Shown here: one piece after another, positions 13,287 to 15,003 of the stretch
Layout: every line of letters starts with the position of its first letter
Numbering within the stretch: the stretch's first letter is position 1
Origin: an uncultured Bacilli bacterium
Lineage (GTDB): Bacteria; Bacillota_I; Bacilli_A; RF39; UBA660
Reading direction: 5' to 3'
DNA length: 15,003 bases
NCBI GenBank assembly: GCA_934101745.1
Contig: CAKOSD010000010.1
Coordinates: 1-15,003, forward strand
Notes under the pieces: generated by a model
Databases searched by the model: none
The model's input: only the letters and a program-made list of their open reading frames with translations
What the model was told of the DNA's origin: nothing
Program-made: the position numbers and the translations under genes

Positions 13287-13295
13287 TGGTATTAT
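13287..13295 (+). promoter_or_regulatory. Extended -10 promoter of the 320-aa exported protein gene
   Basis: TGGTATTAT (TGnTATTAT) about 25 nt upstream of the ATG, no good -35. It lies about 100 bp from the divergent pseudopilin start; a minus-strand TGCTATTCT nearby may serve that operon. A run of ten A lies between the two. Confidence 0.4.
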
Positions 13296-13319
13296 TATTA
13301 TGGAAAGGATAGAGGAGTA

Positions 13320-14282
13320 ATGAAAAAGAGTAGTAAGATAGCAATTATTATTTTAGTAATTATTGTTATATTTAGTCTAGGTACTGTTGGTGGTTACTTA
13401 TTATTTAAAGGTAAATATAATAGTAGTAAAAATGATACGCAAGTTAATGATACTAATAAGAATAATAATCTAAATAACAATAATGAATCTAAGGATAATA
13501 ATACAGACAATACCCCTAAAGAAGAGACTTTAAGTCTAGATGATAAGACTGTATCTGATTTATGGGAAAGAAAAACTAATTTTCATACCACAAATAAAGT
13601 TACTTATAGTACTTTAAGTGATCAAAGAAAACTAAGTGCTGATTTAAATGGCTTAGCCCGAAAAAGTTTTTCTAACTTAGATTATAAAGAAGTATGTGCG
13701 ATGTTAAAAAATAGTGGTAGTGCTAGTTTAAGTGCTATTTATAATGATTGTATTAGTATGCAAGGCAAAAACGCTAGTAGTGGCGATTTAGTTGGTTATT
13801 ATGACTTAGAAGAAGTTAAAAATAATAATATTAAGTTCTTTAACGAAAGTAGTAATTTACCTAAAAAATATAGTTATGTTAATAGTACTTCATTAAAAAC
13901 TGATGATACTTGTGGACAAGTAGTATTAAGTAATGATACTTACCTTAGTTATGATAGTAGTTGTGGTTATGGTGGTCCGGATGTTCTTACTAAAGATACT
14001 TTAGTAAAAGCGGTAAAATACGGTGATGAATTATATATTTATGATAAGTTCATTATCGGAGTTGCTGAAGGTAGCCAAGATGATTATATAAAGTATAATT
14101 TCTATAATGATGATGATATTACTAATAAAGTAACTACTTATAGTTTTAAAGAAGCCGATAATTATAGTCTCGAAGTTAATGAGATATTAAAGTATATGAA
14201 GAGTTTTAAACATACTTATAAGTTAAATAGTGATGGTAATTATTATTGGGTATCTAGTGAACCGGTAAGTAATATTGATTAA
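13320..14282 (+). CDS. Membrane-anchored extracellular protein of unknown function
   Basis: The 320-residue protein has one N-terminal membrane helix (about 7-29) after a short basic head (MKKSSK), then an Asn/Asp/Lys/Thr-rich spacer (about 35-70) and a domain (about 72-315) with four cysteines (126, 144, 198, 215). The helix with a Gly-rich end (LGTVGGYLLF) acts as an uncleaved anchor. I recognise no family. The start is the ATG with AAAGGA 10 nt upstream and AGAGGAG closer; an in-frame TTG 12 codons earlier overlaps the promoter and is rejected. It is divergent from the pseudopilin operon, whose products likewise carry four extracellular cysteines. A strong terminator follows. Confidence 0.78.
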   Translation: MKKSSKIAIIILVIIVIFSLGTVGGYLLFKGKYNSSKNDTQVNDTNKNNNLNNNNESKDNNTDNTPKEETLSLDDKTVSDLWERKTNFHTTNKVTYSTLSDQRKLSADLNGLARKSFSNLDYKEVCAMLKNSGSASLSAIYNDCISMQGKNASSGDLVGYYDLEEVKNNNIKFFNESSNLPKKYSYVNSTSLKTDDTCGQVVLSNDTYLSYDSSCGYGGPDVLTKDTLVKAVKYGDELYIYDKFIIGVAEGSQDDYIKYNFYNDDDITNKVTTYSFKEADNYSLEVNEILKYMKSFKHTYKLNSDGNYYWVSSEPVSNID

Positions 14283-14285
14283 TTT

Positions 14286-14321
14286 AAAAATATCTATTCG
14301 AAAGGGAGTAGATATTTTTTT
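14286..14321. terminator. Bidirectional terminator between convergent genes
   Basis: Arms 14286-14296 (AAAAATATCTA) and 14309-14319 (TAGATATTTTT) give an 11-bp perfect stem with a 12-nt loop. A T-run follows on both strands, so it can end both the exported-protein gene and the Ca2+ ATPase gene. Confidence 0.85.
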
Positions 14322-14323
14322 GA

Positions 14324-15003
14324 TTATAATTTTTTACTATCTTTAGAAATTAATATTTTTCTTAGCCAATCAAAAGGTATAACACTTAAAGATAAAAGAA
14401 GCACAAATATAAGTTCTTTGTCATTTAAACCATAGGTTCTAAATAAGTCGCCGCCAAAGTAAATTAAATAAATTTGAACAATGGTAATACCGGTAAAGAT
14501 AAAGATAAAAGGTTTATTTTTAGTTATATTGGCTAGGATGTTTAAACGCGTAGTACGGGCATTTAAAGCATTAAAAAGGGCAGAAAAAATAAAGAAAGCA
14601 AAGTAGGCAGTATAAAGATAACGATAATCACTAGAATAACGGATAAAGTTATAAATAAAATCCGATTTAAGAAAGAAAATACCTAATAGAGAAGTGTAAA
14701 GACCAGTAAATAAAATTTCTTTAAACATATAACTATTAATTATTGAAATATCTTTAGTCTTAGGGGCTTCTAACATATATTCAAAAAGGGGAGGTTCACT
14801 AGCAAAAGCAATCCCAGCCAAAGTATCCATTATCATATTTATCCAAAGCATTTGAATAACCGTAACGGGGGTAGTTATAGCAAATATCGGACCAATTATC
14901 GCCATTAGCATAGCACAAATATTAACGGTTAATTGAAATATTATAAATTTTCTAATACTTTTAAATATAGTTCTACCATATAAAATAGCTGCTGCTATAG
15001 ACT
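14324..15003 (-). CDS. Calcium-transporting P-type ATPase, C-terminal part
   Basis: The frame is open to the right edge, so the 225 visible residues are the C-terminal end of a longer protein. It starts within AAAILYGRTIFKSIRKFIIF, the typical stretch between the P domain and M5 of type II ATPases. The next key motif is QMLWINMIMDTLAGIAFASE followed by PP, in M6; the N and D correspond to calcium ligands, and the MD form is that of plasma-membrane (PMCA-like) rather than SERCA-like pumps. The remaining helices (M7-M10, Cation_ATPase_C) and a short basic tail ending SKDSKKL complete it. A full protein would be about 870-900 residues, with the catalytic DKTGT loop outside the window. It probably exports Ca2+. 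Confidence 0.92.
   Translation of the reverse strand, partial: SIAAAILYGRTIFKSIRKFIIFQLTVNICAMLMAIIGPIFAITTPVTVIQMLWINMIMDTLAGIAFASEPPLFEYMLEAPKTKDISIINSYMFKEILFTGLYTSLLGIFFLKSDFIYNFIRYSSDYRYLYTAYFAFFIFSALFNALNARTTRLNILANITKNKPFIFIFTGITIVQIYLIYFGGDLFRTYGLNDKELIFVLLLSLSVIPFDWLRKILISKDSKKL

Noticed and set aside
1-15003. CRISPR array, insertion sequence, tRNA or rRNA gene
   Set aside because: No spaced direct repeats, transposase, terminal inverted repeats, cloverleaf or rRNA-like stretch were found on either strand.

Overview
The window is a low-GC stretch of a bacterial chromosome, read with the standard code: TGG encodes Trp, stops are mostly TAA, and one TGA stop lies in an ATGA overlap. 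It carries spore-linked genes (a CwlD-type amidase, a CotJA/CotJB-like coat protein and CotJC), a Gram-positive style rplM-rpsI operon and purine-rich Shine-Dalgarno sites. I infer a spore-forming Bacillota of the Bacilli/Erysipelotrichia-like or RF39-like gut type, but no gene here fixes the taxon. I see no tRNA, rRNA, CRISPR array, insertion sequence or phage module.

Left part (1-4.4 kb, all minus strand): a NUDIX hydrolase followed by the first 48 codons of a small unknown protein that runs off the edge; a membrane-anchored HtrA-type serine protease translationally coupled to an upstream Abi_2/AbiD-F-like protein with a HEPN-type motif; the spore-cortex amidase CwlD; and an unknown 165-residue protein with its own promoter.

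Middle (4.35-6.35 kb): rplM-rpsI on the minus strand, with a good promoter, a possible autoregulatory leader and a strong terminator. Divergent from it is a lipoprotein gene with a near-consensus promoter. Its roughly 140-nt leader can fold into three hairpins, the last being a textbook terminator placed just before the ribosome binding site. The first 12 nt of the predicted transcript are exactly complementary to the terminator U-tract and the bases after it. This leader is the best candidate here for an undescribed regulatory RNA.

6.3-8.0 kb: a membrane-anchored thioredoxin-like protein without a CXXC motif, then a divergent pair of an XRE regulator with two membrane helices and a CmpB-family membrane protein, with a possible operator between them.

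8.0-9.05 kb: the spore-coat cotJ operon. CotJA-like and CotJB sequences lie in one polypeptide, followed by the Mn-catalase-like CotJC. The operon has an AC-16-CATANNNTA promoter matching the late mother-cell sigma-K consensus.

9.1-11.9 kb: an unknown two-part cytoplasmic protein between two near-identical terminators, then a compact UvrD/PcrA-type helicase lacking most of the 2B region. The helicase converges on and overlaps by 4 bp a two-gene pseudopilin operon (11.9-13.2 kb, minus). Divergent from that operon is a membrane-anchored extracellular protein of unknown function. The last 680 bases are the C-terminal membrane half of a PMCA-like Ca2+ P-type ATPase on the minus strand, cut by the window end.
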